Assembly: GCF_033546935.1 (NCBI RefSeq)
Contig: NZ_CP137854.1
Span: 2,728,001 to 2,792,000, forward strand
Source: Xylophilus sp. GOD-11R
GTDB lineage: Bacteria > Pseudomonadota > Gammaproteobacteria > Burkholderiales > Burkholderiaceae_C
Reading direction: 5' to 3'
Length of the DNA: 64,000 bases
Shown: positions 17,501 through 25,060 of the stretch, in pieces
Layout: each line of letters begins with the position of its first letter
How positions within the stretch are numbered: position 1 is the first letter of the stretch
The notes under the pieces: generated by a model
What the model was told of the DNA's origin: nothing
What the model saw: only the letters and a program-made list of their open reading frames with translations
The model's database searches: none
Translations under genes and position numbers: made by a program

Positions 17501-20500
17501 GCCGGCCTGGGCCAGCGACGCTTCGCAGTCGAGCAGGCCGCGCGAATCGCTTTTGCCGGCGCAGACCTCGCCCAGGTCGCGGGTCTCGGTGTGGTTGTCG
17601 TAGGTGTAGAAGCCGCCGACCAGCCGCTTGCGGCTGGTGGTGACGGTGCGCGCCGCGGCCTTCACCGACAGCGCCACCCCCGCCTGCGGCTTGCCGTCCA
17701 GGCCCAGCGCCAGCGCTTGGAATCTCGCCTTGCGGTCGACCGACACCCAGCCCTCGGCCTGGATGCCGGCGATGACCGCCGCCGGCCACAGCGTGGTGGT
17801 GGAGCGCAGCGTCTGCACCTCGCCGTTGGGATCGGCGTAGCGGGCTTCCATCAGCAGTTCGCGCGCCTGGCCGTCGCGCGGAAGACCGTCGATGGTGACC
17901 TTGCCGGCGCCGTTGCGGTCGAGCACCACCGGCAGCTTGTCGGCGACCACCCTGGCGTCGTCGGCCGCCTGCGCGGTTTCCTCGCCGGCATCGCTGCCGG
18001 AGTCGTCGCGGCGCGCACGCGGCGGCTCGAAGCTGAAGCCCTCCTGGTCGGCGAACTGCAGCGACTTGCCGCGCACCAGCCCCGACACCTGCACCGGCAG
18101 GTTGGCCGCCGCGCCGCCGGCCACATAGCCGATCTGCAACTGCACCGGCACCGTCTCGGGCCGCACCAGCGGCTTCTGCTCGACCGGCGCGATGCGCCCC
18201 TGGTAGACCGGCAGGCGGAAGGCCTCGACGCGGAAGGAGCCGGCGGGCAGCACCAGGCCGCGGGTGGGATCGTTCTCGGCATATTCGGCGTCACGCGGCG
18301 CGGTACGGTCGTAGCGCAGGGCCACGCTGTAGCTGCCCAGGCGTGCGGTCGGCGGTAGCGCCAAGCTGCTTTCGGCGCTGCTGCCACCGGTCGCCGTCTT
18401 GCGCCAGGCCAGGGGCTGGGTGAATTCCTGGCCGCTGCCGTCGTGGGTGATGACCAGGGTGGGCGGCACGACGGTCGGCGCGGCGAAGCCGGTCACCGTC
18501 TCGCGGCGCAGCAGGTGCTTCATCGACACGGTCTCGCCGGCGCGCAGCAGGGTGCGGTCGAAGACGGTGTGCGTGCGCAGGTCGGGCATGGCGGCGCGGC
18601 TGGTGGGAGCGCCGAATCGCCAGGGTTCGATGCCGCGCATCGAGTCGCTCCAGACGAAGCCCAGGTCGTCGGCCGCACGCGCACTGACGAAATACGCCTG
18701 GCGCCATTCCCAGGCCTTCACGCCGAGCGCGCCGCAACGCGCGGGCTCGGACGACAGGCCGTCGAAGCGGGCGATGCCCGATGCGTCGCTGACCGCCTGC
18801 GCCATTTCCTTGCCGGCGCAGTCCGACACCCGCACCCGCGCGCCCTCTACCGGCCGTCCCCGGTCCAGCGTGGTGACCCAGGCGATGGCGCCTTCGCGGC
18901 CGAGCTTGAAATGCACGCCCAGGTTGGTGACCAGCGTGGCCGTGCGCACGTACATCGGCCGCTGCGCACCGTAGGCGGGATCGAGTAGCGATTGGCCCAG
19001 GCGCGGCGAGGCGATCTCGACCACGTGGAAGCCCGGGTCGAGCGGAATGCCGACGACTTCGAAAGGACGCGGATCGCCCGCCTCGCTGGCCGGCAGCGCC
19101 AGGGTGCGCGCGCCTTCCAGGCCCGCCAGCAGCGAGACTGCGCGCGACTCGATGCCCTCGCGCTCCGGCAGCGTCGGCGGCAAGGGGCCGCGCACCTCGC
19201 GTGCGGCCTGCTCGCGCGGCACCGTGGCGTCGTTGTAGCGCTCCACCTTGGCCAGCCAGGCCAGGATCTCGGCATCGCTCTGCGGCCGCAGGTCGGTCAC
19301 CGTGCCGGCAGGCCGGCCGGGCGACACACCCTGCAGACCGAGTCCGGCCTCCACGTTGCGCAGCGTCACGGGCAGCATCGCCTTGCCGGTCTTCTCGCTG
19401 CCCGGCTCGGCAAAACGCTCGACGATGCCGAAAGGCGCCGCCGCGAACTTGGCCAGCGGCGGGTAGGCCGCCGTGGCCACCGTCATCGGAAACGCGGCCG
19501 GGTTACGCAGCGGCCGGCCGGCGGCGTCCTGGAAGTTGGCCGGCAAAGTGAGCGTGAAGCTGGTGCGCTCGGGCAGCGGCGCGGTGAAGCGGATCGAGTC
19601 GACCACCGCGTCGTCGGGCGCTGATTTTTCGTCGAACACCGGCTCCAGGCTGCGCTGCGGCGACACCAGCCGGATGCTGGCCGCCATCTTGCGGGTCACC
19701 GGCGCATTGAAGCGCAGCGACAGCGGCCGGATCGGCATGCAGGCGGCCTGGGCGTTCTCGCGTTCGCACGAAAGCTCGGCCTGGAACGGCTCCTGCACCC
19801 GGAACTGCCAGCGCTTTTCGACACGGTTGGCGGTGCCGCCGGGGGATGCCACGCCACGGCCATAGACCAGGGTGACGCGTCCGGCCGCCGGCATGGTGCG
19901 GTTGCAGGCAATGGTCGGAAAGACCAGCGGACTGGCGGCGGCCGATCTGGTCAGGCCCTGCGACCGCAACACGGCATCGCGCTGCGGGCCGTCGACCGCA
20001 CGCACCGGCACCCGTTCGCCCAGGCCTTCGACCTGGCACCAGGTGTTGGCCAGCAGGCTGGCGGTCGTGGCCGGGCCGCTGAGGCGCAGCAGAAAGATCT
20101 GTTGCTCGTCGATGCGCTCTTCGGTGTCCGGCTGCACCATCTGCACGAACGGACCGCCGGTGCCGAAGCGAAAACCCGCGCCGGGCGTGATCGCCTCACC
20201 GGTGGGCGACCGGAACGCGGCCTGTACCGTGGCGCGGCAACTGGTGCCTGCGGGCAACTCGGCAGCGAAGTCCCAGGCCCAGCGCCGGTCGCTCAGCCAG
20301 CGCCCCTGGCCGGCGGGAGCAGAGCCGCCATCGCAAACGATCTGCAGCGGAGCGGCCGCCTGCGGGTCGCCGAACCGCACGGCCGGCGCGTCGAAGCTGG
20401 CCACGGCCTGGCGAACCTGCGCCACCTCGCCCTGCGGCGTGAAGGCGGTGATCTGCAGTGCCTGCGCCGCTCCGGCCGACAGCAGCAGAAAGACCGGAAA

Positions 20501-20578
20501 GAGAACGATGCCGGACGCGCGATGGAAGAATCGTGGGATCTGCACTGAGGCCCTTCGAGGCATTTGGACGACCGGCAA
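14576..20578 (-). CDS. Bacterial alpha-2-macroglobulin with intact thioester motif
   Basis: This very large periplasmic protein (2000 residues) is thought to trap attacking proteases covalently through a thioester. The signal peptide (about residues 17-40, VLFPVFLLLSAGAAQA) lacks a lipobox cysteine. Many macroglobulin and bait-region domains follow. The thioester site is CLEQ at 1532-1535 within GYPFACLEQQASKAIG, followed by the alpha/alpha toroid thioester domain and a C-terminal receptor-like domain. It is longer than the E. coli counterpart YfhM (about 1650 residues). pbpC follows after eight bases. The start lies 83 bases from the divergent gene at 20662, so the two share a short promoter region. 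Confidence 0.93.
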   Translation of the reverse strand: MPVVQMPRRASVQIPRFFHRASGIVLFPVFLLLSAGAAQALQITAFTPQGEVAQVRQAVASFDAPAVRFGDPQAAAPLQIVCDGGSAPAGQGRWLSDRRWAWDFAAELPAGTSCRATVQAAFRSPTGEAITPGAGFRFGTGGPFVQMVQPDTEERIDEQQIFLLRLSGPATTASLLANTWCQVEGLGERVPVRAVDGPQRDAVLRSQGLTRSAAASPLVFPTIACNRTMPAAGRVTLVYGRGVASPGGTANRVEKRWQFRVQEPFQAELSCERENAQAACMPIRPLSLRFNAPVTRKMAASIRLVSPQRSLEPVFDEKSAPDDAVVDSIRFTAPLPERTSFTLTLPANFQDAAGRPLRNPAAFPMTVATAAYPPLAKFAAAPFGIVERFAEPGSEKTGKAMLPVTLRNVEAGLGLQGVSPGRPAGTVTDLRPQSDAEILAWLAKVERYNDATVPREQAAREVRGPLPPTLPEREGIESRAVSLLAGLEGARTLALPASEAGDPRPFEVVGIPLDPGFHVVEIASPRLGQSLLDPAYGAQRPMYVRTATLVTNLGVHFKLGREGAIAWVTTLDRGRPVEGARVRVSDCAGKEMAQAVSDASGIARFDGLSSEPARCGALGVKAWEWRQAYFVSARAADDLGFVWSDSMRGIEPWRFGAPTSRAAMPDLRTHTVFDRTLLRAGETVSMKHLLRRETVTGFAAPTVVPPTLVITHDGSGQEFTQPLAWRKTATGGSSAESSLALPPTARLGSYSVALRYDRTAPRDAEYAENDPTRGLVLPAGSFRVEAFRLPVYQGRIAPVEQKPLVRPETVPVQLQIGYVAGGAAANLPVQVSGLVRGKSLQFADQEGFSFEPPRARRDDSGSDAGEETAQAADDARVVADKLPVVLDRNGAGKVTIDGLPRDGQARELLMEARYADPNGEVQTLRSTTTLWPAAVIAGIQAEGWVSVDRKARFQALALGLDGKPQAGVALSVKAAARTVTTSRKRLVGGFYTYDNHTETRDLGEVCAGKSDSRGLLDCEASLAQAGEVELVATARDRDHHQAQAATSVYVTGQGEVWFGGEEHDRIDVLPEKKSYQPGETARFQVRMPFREATALVAVEREGIVEHRVVQLRGRDPTLDLKVGEGWAPNVYVSVLALRGRLREVPWYSFFTWGLRSPREWWSAFRFEGRDWVAPTALVDLSKPAYRLGMAEIRVGGTAHRIDVKVAADKENYPVRARAQVTISATLPGGKPAAGAEVALAAVDEALLELLPNDSWNLLDAMLQRRAWGVQTATAQMDIVGRRHYGRKAVPAGGGGGHAATRELLDTLLLWNPRVVLDAQGRAVVEVPLNDALTRFRIVAVADAGVGLFGTGQTTVRATQDLQIVSGLPPLLREGDRFRAQVTLRNTTGRAMKVEVAARAAPLELATQTIEIAPNEAREVAWETVAPAIADDARERALEWEITARDTTAGSSASTARDALKLRQRIVPAVPLQVGQATLVQLDGSYRLDVAPPAEALPATGAKRGGLRLALRPRLADGLPGVRDWFLGYPFACLEQQASKAIGLADAVMWGKVTAGLPGYLDADGLASYFPPREEHGSRGSDTLTAYLLAAAHQAASTRPQFTLPAEARERMLQALTAFVEGRIQRDFWSPRKDLDERKLAALEALSRYGRAQGRMVGSITVAPNQWPTHAVIDWLQLLQRVADVPQRQQRLDEARQVLRARLSYQGTRLVFSTEREDRWSWLMVDGDVNAARLLLAVVDDPAWKDDLPRLVAGLVERQRGGAWSTTTANLWGSLALQRFSARFESQPVAGSTRASLGAANATLDWSRPPADQPLTLPWPATGAGTLEVTQQGAGKPWLTVQALAAVPRTQALSAGYTLRKTITPVEQATQGVWTRGDVLRVTLEVDASADMRWVVLSDPVPGGATILGSGLGRDSEIATRGESKSAGGYADTSPAYEERGFEAYRAYYEHLPRGKSKVQYTVRLNNAGSFGMPASRVEAMYAPEVFGEAPNARLQVEVAK

Positions 20579-20661
20579 GCCTAGCCCACTCCATTACATC
20601 TGCGAAACCGTATGTCGCCCGACGACTGCGACAATCGGCCCCCCTCCGCCCACCACCCGAA

Positions 20662-21837
20662 ATGCCACCCGCCAGCAAGCCAGCCTCTTCCAGTCGCCGC
20701 TGGGAAATCGATGCCCTGCGCGGCCTCATGCTGGTGCTGATGACGATCACCCACCTCCCCACGCGGCTGACCACGCCGCTGGGCCAGCCCTTCGGCTTCG
20801 TGTCGGCGGCAGAAGGGTTCGTGCTGCTGTCGGCCTATATGGCGGGGCTGGTCTACGGCCGGCTGGCCTGGCGCAAGAGCGTGGCCGAGATGGAGATCGC
20901 GTTCTGGAAACGGGCGCTCAAGGTGTACTGGTGCCAGGCCGCGACGCTCGGTTTCCTGTTCACCGTCATCGCCTTCATCGGGGTGAAGTTCGAGCAGGTG
21001 GCCGTCACCGACCTGATGTCCTTCTACCTGCAGCGACCCTTCGTGGCGCTGATTTCAGGGCTGATGCTGGTGTATGAGCCGCCGCTGCTCGACATCCTGC
21101 CGCTGTACGTGCTGTTCATGCTGCTGAGTCCCTGGGTGCTCGCGCTGGCGCTTCGCCATGGCTGGGCGCCGGTCATGGTCGTCAGCCTGTTTCTGTGGAT
21201 CCTGGCGCAGTTCGGTCTGGGCGAATGGATCTACAACGCCACCTCCTCGCTGGTGCCTATGCCGGTGCCCTTCCACGAGACAGGTTCCTTCGCCACCTAT
21301 GGCTGGCAACTGCTGTGGATGGTGGGGCTGTGGATGGGCGCGAGCCGCAACGACCCACAAGCGCGCCCCTTCACCTTTCCCAACGGGATTCTGGTGGCGT
21401 CGGTCTTCGTCGCGGTGACGTGCATGGTGTGGCGGCACAAGGTCGGCCAGGCGCCTTTCGAGGGCAACGAACACCTGAATCTGCTGTTCGACAAATGGCT
21501 GCTCGGCCCGCTGCGTGCGCTGGACCTGGCGGCGCTTGCCGTGCTGACGATCCGCTTCGGCCCGTCGCTCACCAAACGCCTGCCGCGCCAGCACTACCTG
21601 GAGACGCTGGGCAAGGCATCGCTGCCGGTGTTTTGCGCCCACTTGGTGGTGGTACTGCTCACGCTGACCTTCTTCGGCGCCCGCTTCGATCGACCCTGGT
21701 GGCAAGACCTGCTGCTGCTGATCGCCTGCTTCGGCTCGTTGTACGTGGTGGCGCGGGTGTCGCTGTGGATCGACAAACCGCCAGAAGACGAACCGCGCGA
21801 CGCGGCCCGATCGCCTCGCGGGCTTCAGGGACGGTAG
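20662..21837 (+). CDS. opgC: OpgC-like membrane acyltransferase
   Basis: This 391-residue integral membrane protein has about ten hydrophobic helices. It matches the OpgC family, which adds succinyl groups to osmoregulated periplasmic glucans. The N-terminal signature RRWEIDALRGLMLVLMTITHLPTR and the following FVSAAEGFVLLSAYMAGL are typical. The frame is open further upstream, but the ATG at 20662 begins just before the family-conserved region and avoids overlap with the divergent gene. The opgGH genes are not nearby. Its 3' end overlaps the convergent hydrolase gene by 13 bases. The precise acyl donor is not shown by the sequence. Confidence 0.85.
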   Translation: MPPASKPASSSRRWEIDALRGLMLVLMTITHLPTRLTTPLGQPFGFVSAAEGFVLLSAYMAGLVYGRLAWRKSVAEMEIAFWKRALKVYWCQAATLGFLFTVIAFIGVKFEQVAVTDLMSFYLQRPFVALISGLMLVYEPPLLDILPLYVLFMLLSPWVLALALRHGWAPVMVVSLFLWILAQFGLGEWIYNATSSLVPMPVPFHETGSFATYGWQLLWMVGLWMGASRNDPQARPFTFPNGILVASVFVAVTCMVWRHKVGQAPFEGNEHLNLLFDKWLLGPLRALDLAALAVLTIRFGPSLTKRLPRQHYLETLGKASLPVFCAHLVVVLLTLTFFGARFDRPWWQDLLLLIACFGSLYVVARVSLWIDKPPEDEPRDAARSPRGLQGR

Positions 21838-22736
21838 ACGGCCCGCATCGCGTTCAGCGGCGGCACCACGGCCGGGGGCGCCACCACCGCGGCGGCCGCT
21901 GGAGCCGGCGTGCCGACCGCCTTGGCCACCGGTGCGGCGACCTCGGTGGGCACGCTGCTGGCGGTCTGCGTGCCCGGCATCGGCTGCACGTAGGCACCGA
22001 CGATGGACGTCCACAACGCGTAGCCGGTGTCGTTCATGTGCAGCCGGTCGGGGCCGAACAGGTCCACGCGCGGATTGCCGGCCGAGTCGAGCATGGCGGT
22101 GAAGATGTCGATATAGGCGGCGTTGGGCAGCGAGCGCACATAGTTCGCCATCAGCGCATTGGTCTCCCGGATCTTGGGCAGCAAGGCCGCGCGCGACGGG
22201 CTCGGCTTGATGGAGATGTAGGAGATGCGGGTGTCGGGCAGGTCCTGGCGCACGGTGTCGACGAAACCGCGGAAGCTCTCGACCACCTGCTGCGGCGTGC
22301 GGCCTTCGGCCAAGTCGTTGTCGCCGGCATAGACCAGCACCTGGCGCGGCTTGTACTGCAGCACCAGCTGGCGCGCGAAATACTGGCAATCGGCCATGGT
22401 GGAGCCGCCGAAGCCACGGTTGAGTACCGGGAACTGCCGGAAATCCTGCGAGAGATGGCTCCACATGCGGATGGTGGAACTGCCGACGAAGATGACGCCG
22501 TCGGTGACCGGCGAGCGTTCGCGATCGGCAGCGGCGAAAGCCTCCATGCTCGAATTCCAGCGCGCCTGCGGGCCGGGAATCACCCGCGCCATCGGGTTGG
22601 TCGACGCCATGCCCAGGCTGTCGTTTTCGCTGACGCCGGCCGCACCCGCCACGCCGGAGAGGGCAAAGCCGCCGATCAGAACGGTCAAGGGTGCGATGTT
22701 GCGGAGGCTGCTGCAAACGAGGCGTCGAATCTGCAT
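21825..22736 (-). CDS. Secreted SGNH/GDSL-type hydrolase
   Basis: This 303-residue protein belongs to the SGNH hydrolase superfamily of esterases and lipases. The four blocks are visible: nucleophile Ser in FVGSSTIRMW, Gly in NRGFGGSTM, Asn in YAGDNDLAEG, and the Asp-His pair in DRLHMNDTGY. The ATG at 22736 gives a signal-like N-terminus (basic QIRRLV, then a hydrophobic stretch to SGVAGAAG); an in-frame upstream extension has no signal character. The C-terminal 60 residues are Ala/Pro/Val-rich and look disordered. The substrate is unknown. It lies after degP on the same strand, separated by a hairpin. Confidence 0.85.
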   Translation of the reverse strand: MQIRRLVCSSLRNIAPLTVLIGGFALSGVAGAAGVSENDSLGMASTNPMARVIPGPQARWNSSMEAFAAADRERSPVTDGVIFVGSSTIRMWSHLSQDFRQFPVLNRGFGGSTMADCQYFARQLVLQYKPRQVLVYAGDNDLAEGRTPQQVVESFRGFVDTVRQDLPDTRISYISIKPSPSRAALLPKIRETNALMANYVRSLPNAAYIDIFTAMLDSAGNPRVDLFGPDRLHMNDTGYALWTSIVGAYVQPMPGTQTASSVPTEVAAPVAKAVGTPAPAAAAVVAPPAVVPPLNAMRAVYRP

Positions 22737-22902
22737 AGGCTTGGGCGTTCCTGTGTGGGGAGTGCGTTGTGCGCGGTCAGAGCGGGCGGATTCCAGGTAG
22801 CTGGCTCCCATCGGGCGATTTTCCAAGACTTTTTACCAATGATGCCGATAGGATTCACGAATCGTGCCAAGCCGGCGATCTTCCGTGGATTCCGAAAGCA
22901 CC

Positions 22903-22924
22903 GAAGCGGGGTTTCCCCCGCTTC
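22903..22924 (-). terminator. Hairpin downstream of degP
   Basis: Nine-base perfect arms GAAGCGGGG (22903-22911) and CCCCGCTTC (22916-22924) with a four-base loop lie 27 bases after the protease stop codon. There is no clean T run on the minus strand, so termination may be partial. Confidence 0.55.
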
Positions 22925-22950
22925 AGCCCCTCGTCACCCGTAGCGCCGCT

Positions 22951-24459
22951 TCAACCGATTCGTACCGGGACGAAGATCTTTTCTTCACCCCGCTGAATCA
23001 GCAGCGCCACCGACTTGCCGGCCCCCGCGACCACGCCGCGAACCTGCTCAACGCTGCGGGCCGGCGTGCCGTTGACGGCCAGCAGCACGTCGCCGGCCTG
23101 CACACCCGCCATTTCGGAAGGCCCGCTGGCGTCTTCCACCACCAGTCCGGTGCCGATGCCGGACTCGGCCTTTTCGCCGGGCTGCATCTGCCGAAGAGCA
23201 AGCCCCAACTTCCCCTGCGCCGCGTCACCGCCGGCGTTGCCGGCAGAGGCGGTCTTGTCCGACAGATTGCCCAAAGTGGCGTTCACCTCGCGGCTCTCGC
23301 CCTTGCGCCAGACTTCCAGCTTGACCTTGTCGCCGGGCGCCGCCAGGGCGATGGCCGCGGGCAGGTCGGCCGAGGAAACGACCGGCTGGCCGTCGACCTT
23401 GCGGATGACGTCGCCGGACTGCAGGCCGGCCTTGTCGCCTGGCCCGCCCTTCTCCACATTGGCCACCAGCGCGCCTTCGGGCGAGTCGAGCTTGAAGGAG
23501 TCGGCCAGCGTCTGGTTGACCTCCTGCACCACCACGCCGAGCTTGGCGTGTTCGACCTTGCCGTGCGCCACGATCTGCTGCTGGATCTTGCTGGCCAGGT
23601 CGATCGGGATCGCGAACGACACGCCCTGGTAGCCGCCGGTGCGGCTGTAGATCTGCGAGTTGATGCCGACCACTTCGCCGCGCGCATTGAACAGCGGCCC
23701 GCCGGAGTTGCCCGGATTGACCGCCACGTCGGTCTGGATGAAGGGCACGGCACTGTCGTCGGGCAGCGCGCGGTTCTTGGCGCTCACCACGCCGGCGGTG
23801 ACGGTGTTCTCGAAGCCGAAGGGAGAGCCGATGGCCAGCACCCATTCGCCGACCTGCAGGTCCTGCACCTTGCCGAGCGACACGACCGGAAGATCCTTGC
23901 CTTCGATCTTGATCACCGCGATGTCGGTCTTGGCGTCGGAGCCGAGCACCTTGGCGCGGTATTCGCGGCGGTCGGTGAGCTTGACGGTGACTTCGCTGGC
24001 GTCCTTCACCACGTGGGCGTTGGTGAGGATCAGGCCGTCGTGGCTGACGATGAAGCCCGAGCCTTCACCCCGCGTGGGCATGGCGTGCGGACGGGCGCGG
24101 CGGCCGGGCATCTGGCCTTGTTGCTGCTGCTGGAAGCGCTTGAAGAATTCGAAGAAGGGATCGCTCGGCGTGCCGTCGTTGTCGTCGTCGTCGGCGCCGG
24201 TGTTATTGGCGACCTTGGTGGTGCCGACGACGCTGATGTTGACCACGGCCGGGCCGTAGCGCTTGGTAATGGTGGAAAAGTCGGGCAGCGCGATGGCAGC
24301 GCCGGGTGCGGCGGCGAGCACCGCCGGCGCCGGCTGGGCGTTCACCCGGCTGTGCAGGCTTTCGACCGCGGTGACGCCCGCACCACCGATGGCCCCGGCG
24401 GCCAGCAGGGCCACGAACAGGCGGGTGGGCGTACGGACGAGGGTCTCGGGAAGCGACAT
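22951..24459 (-). CDS. Do-family periplasmic serine protease (DegP/DegQ/MucD type)
   Basis: This 502-residue envelope quality-control protease/chaperone has an N-terminal signal or anchor helix (about 13-33), a trypsin-like domain and two PDZ domains (about 300-390 and 415-500). The triad is His149 (NAHVV), Asp179 (KTDIAVI) and Ser252 (GNSGGP). An acidic DDDDND stretch and a Gln-rich loop sit between the signal and the protease domain, where the DegP LA loop lies. It degrades or refolds damaged periplasmic and outer-membrane proteins. Which subgroup (DegP or MucD) it belongs to is not decidable here. Confidence 0.95.
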   Translation of the reverse strand: MSLPETLVRTPTRLFVALLAAGAIGGAGVTAVESLHSRVNAQPAPAVLAAAPGAAIALPDFSTITKRYGPAVVNISVVGTTKVANNTGADDDDNDGTPSDPFFEFFKRFQQQQQGQMPGRRARPHAMPTRGEGSGFIVSHDGLILTNAHVVKDASEVTVKLTDRREYRAKVLGSDAKTDIAVIKIEGKDLPVVSLGKVQDLQVGEWVLAIGSPFGFENTVTAGVVSAKNRALPDDSAVPFIQTDVAVNPGNSGGPLFNARGEVVGINSQIYSRTGGYQGVSFAIPIDLASKIQQQIVAHGKVEHAKLGVVVQEVNQTLADSFKLDSPEGALVANVEKGGPGDKAGLQSGDVIRKVDGQPVVSSADLPAAIALAAPGDKVKLEVWRKGESREVNATLGNLSDKTASAGNAGGDAAQGKLGLALRQMQPGEKAESGIGTGLVVEDASGPSEMAGVQAGDVLLAVNGTPARSVEQVRGVVAGAGKSVALLIQRGEEKIFVPVRIG

Positions 24460-24556
24460 GGCAAGGACTCCGGTGGCACGCCGACGTGGCGCGATGGAGT
24501 GGATCTTGACCAGCCCTTCTTAGGCGCGGCTTAGGCGCCGCATGGCCGTGCGCCTG

Positions 24557-25060
24557 TCAGTTCCAGCAGTAGGCGATGGCGTCTGTCAGGCTGGCGAACT
24601 GGCTGCCAAAGGTGCCGAGAACGATGCTCTTGCGCCCGACGTTGTCGATGGTGAGCTCGCCGCACCGGTCGCCGGCCATCGAGCCGGTGCGTGTGGCTCG
24701 AATGGTGTAGGTGTCGCGGGCGGGCACCGGGGTTAGCTCGATGTTGTACATCGCACGACCCTCGCCGGTTGGCGGCGAGGTGGTGAAGCGTCCGCCGAAC
24801 TGGGTCGCATCGGTGACCGGGGTACCGGCCGAATTGGTGTCGTACCGGTAGTTCTCGGAATAGAAACGCTCCATCCAGAGCTGGCCGGCGACGAGCTGGG
24901 CCTTGGCCTGCGAGCGCCTGCCCTTGGCGACCTGCTCGGTATAGGACGGATAGGCGATGGCCGCCAGGATGCCGACGATGGCCACGGTGATCATCAGCTC
25001 GATCAACGTGAAGCCGCGTTCGGCACGTGCCCGGCGGCGTGGCAGGTGGGCGAGATTCAT
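24557..25060 (-). CDS. pilE: Type IV pilin, PilE-like
   Basis: This 167-residue type IV pilin-like protein has a short leader ending in Gly, the prepilin peptidase site RGFTLIELMITVAIVGILAA with Glu5, and a C-terminal domain. The C-terminal cysteines (DRCGELTI and AYCWN) probably form the D-loop disulfide. It is the last gene of the minor-pilin operon and overlaps the pilY1 stop by four bases (25057-25060). In this position PilE is usually a minor pilin of the priming complex rather than the major subunit PilA. The ATG was chosen for the overlap and the leader length. Confidence 0.93.
   Translation of the reverse strand: MNLAHLPRRRARAERGFTLIELMITVAIVGILAAIAYPSYTEQVAKGRRSQAKAQLVAGQLWMERFYSENYRYDTNSAGTPVTDATQFGGRFTTSPPTGEGRAMYNIELTPVPARDTYTIRATRTGSMAGDRCGELTIDNVGRKSIVLGTFGSQFASLTDAIAYCWN

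Noticed and set aside
14702..18358. A plus-strand open frame of more than 1200 codons opposite the alpha-2-macroglobulin gene
   Set aside because: It is the antisense of a well-supported gene in GC-rich DNA, rich in Arg, Gly, Gln and His with no domain, and is best explained by codon bias.
21825..21837. The 13-base overlap of the opgC-like and SGNH hydrolase genes as a frameshift or assembly error
   Set aside because: Both proteins have sensible C-termini, and short convergent overlaps are common in compact genomes.
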